Shown here piece by piece: positions 63,617 through 64,000 of a stretch of 64,000 bases of DNA. Within the stretch, counting starts at the first letter, position 1. Each line of letters begins with the position of its first letter. The DNA is taken from positions 28,514,276 to 28,578,275 of the forward strand of contig OX387193.1 in assembly GCA_947561395.2 (NCBI GenBank), read 5' to 3'. The position numbers and the translations under genes were made by a program. The DNA comes from Buxus sempervirens (lineage: Eukaryota; Streptophyta; Magnoliopsida; Buxales; Buxaceae). The notes below the pieces were generated by a model. That model ran no database searches, was not told the origin of the DNA, and saw only the letters and a list, made by a program, of their open reading frames with translations.

Positions 63617-64000
63617 GTCAAATGCGCATATCGGCTTAGGACGGGTGAGATAGGTGAGTTGACTCAATCGAATATTAACCAGGATAAACCAAGGGACCCG
63701 TCATTCGACGGGACATACCAGGGTATCTGCTGACTTCCCCGAACCGTAATTGGGCCCTTAACTAGGATCTCTAATGCGCAAACCAACGCCCTAGACAAAC
63801 ACCTAGGACCAAGGTATCTACCTGCACCCAATCAAGTAGTAGCGACTCCCTCTCCCCAAATTCCTTTATATCCCTAAACCAAAGCCCAAGCAAACCTCTC
63901 TCGCTCGGACAGGAGTAAGAGCATGCCAAGTTCCTAAAGGAAACGCAACCATTTCCCGCAGTGCGCCGCGGATCAATGCGTGCACACCATGAGCTTAAGA

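Larger units (their letters stand above)
59785..64000 (+). mobile_element. Large LTR or LTR-element end, runs off right edge
   Basis: Begins (TG)TGTAAGCACCTCATTTTTCC, a typical plant LTR start. A TATA box at 60972-60978 is followed by a CT-rich leader. Then comes long non-coding sequence with repeated phrases such as GGGCCTTCCAACNNGGCCCAC. Near the right edge AGCGACTCCCTCTCCCC resembles the ends of Gypsy LTRs. No protein domains are seen. A MITE sits inside at 60379-60782. Orientation is inferred from the start and TATA box. Confidence 0.55.

Noticed and set aside
1-64000. A multi-gene defence or metabolic cluster
   Set aside because: Apart from the single EDR2-like gene, every recognised protein motif belongs to a retrotransposon. 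No second cellular gene could be supported.

Overview
The window is plant nuclear DNA. It is AT-rich, carries angiosperm-type Copia, RTE and L1 retrotransposons, and holds one plant-specific cellular gene. The species cannot be fixed from the sequence. The very long, transposon-filled introns suggest a woody or early-diverging angiosperm with a fairly large genome (inference).

One cellular gene runs through the whole window on the minus strand: an ENHANCED DISEASE RESISTANCE 2-like (EDR2) gene, with a PH domain, a START lipid-binding domain and a C-terminal DUF1336/EDR2_C domain. I place 17 exons between 48541 and 123, about 594 codons. Exon lengths and intron phases join consistently, except for one extra base in the 16119-16275 exon. 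The first PH exons lie beyond the right edge and the last short exon beyond the left edge, so the gene is longer than 64 kb. Two defects are visible: the frameshift in a G-run near 16181-16190, and AA instead of AG at the expected acceptor at 12228. One intron is a GC-AG intron. The copy is either decaying or carries sequence errors.

Almost everything else is transposon sequence inside the introns. From the left: 3412-11843 holds a Copia LTR relic, a dead RTE LINE broken by an LTR fragment, and a 5'-truncated L1 with a clear target duplication. 12228-16118 holds small fold-back elements and an hAT-like element. 16612-25626 holds a 3 kb plus-strand L1 with a target duplication. 25723-42997 (17 kb) holds a nest: an RTE LINE split by a 9.3 kb Copia element with ATTAT target duplications. 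The Copia is itself broken by an hAT-like element, a TAA-flanked PIF/Harbinger-like MITE and a 2.5 kb long-inverted-repeat element, and the RTE also carries an L1 fragment.

44284-48475 holds two inverted-repeat elements and an L1 fragment. 48542-64000 holds two dead minus-strand L1s, RTE tail fragments, a 2.75 kb probable solo LTR and, from about 59785, a large LTR that runs off the right edge and contains a second copy of the TAA-flanked MITE. None of the transposons looks intact. I found no tRNA, rRNA, CRISPR or plastid/mitochondrial segment, and no multi-gene system; the genes do not form an operon or cluster.
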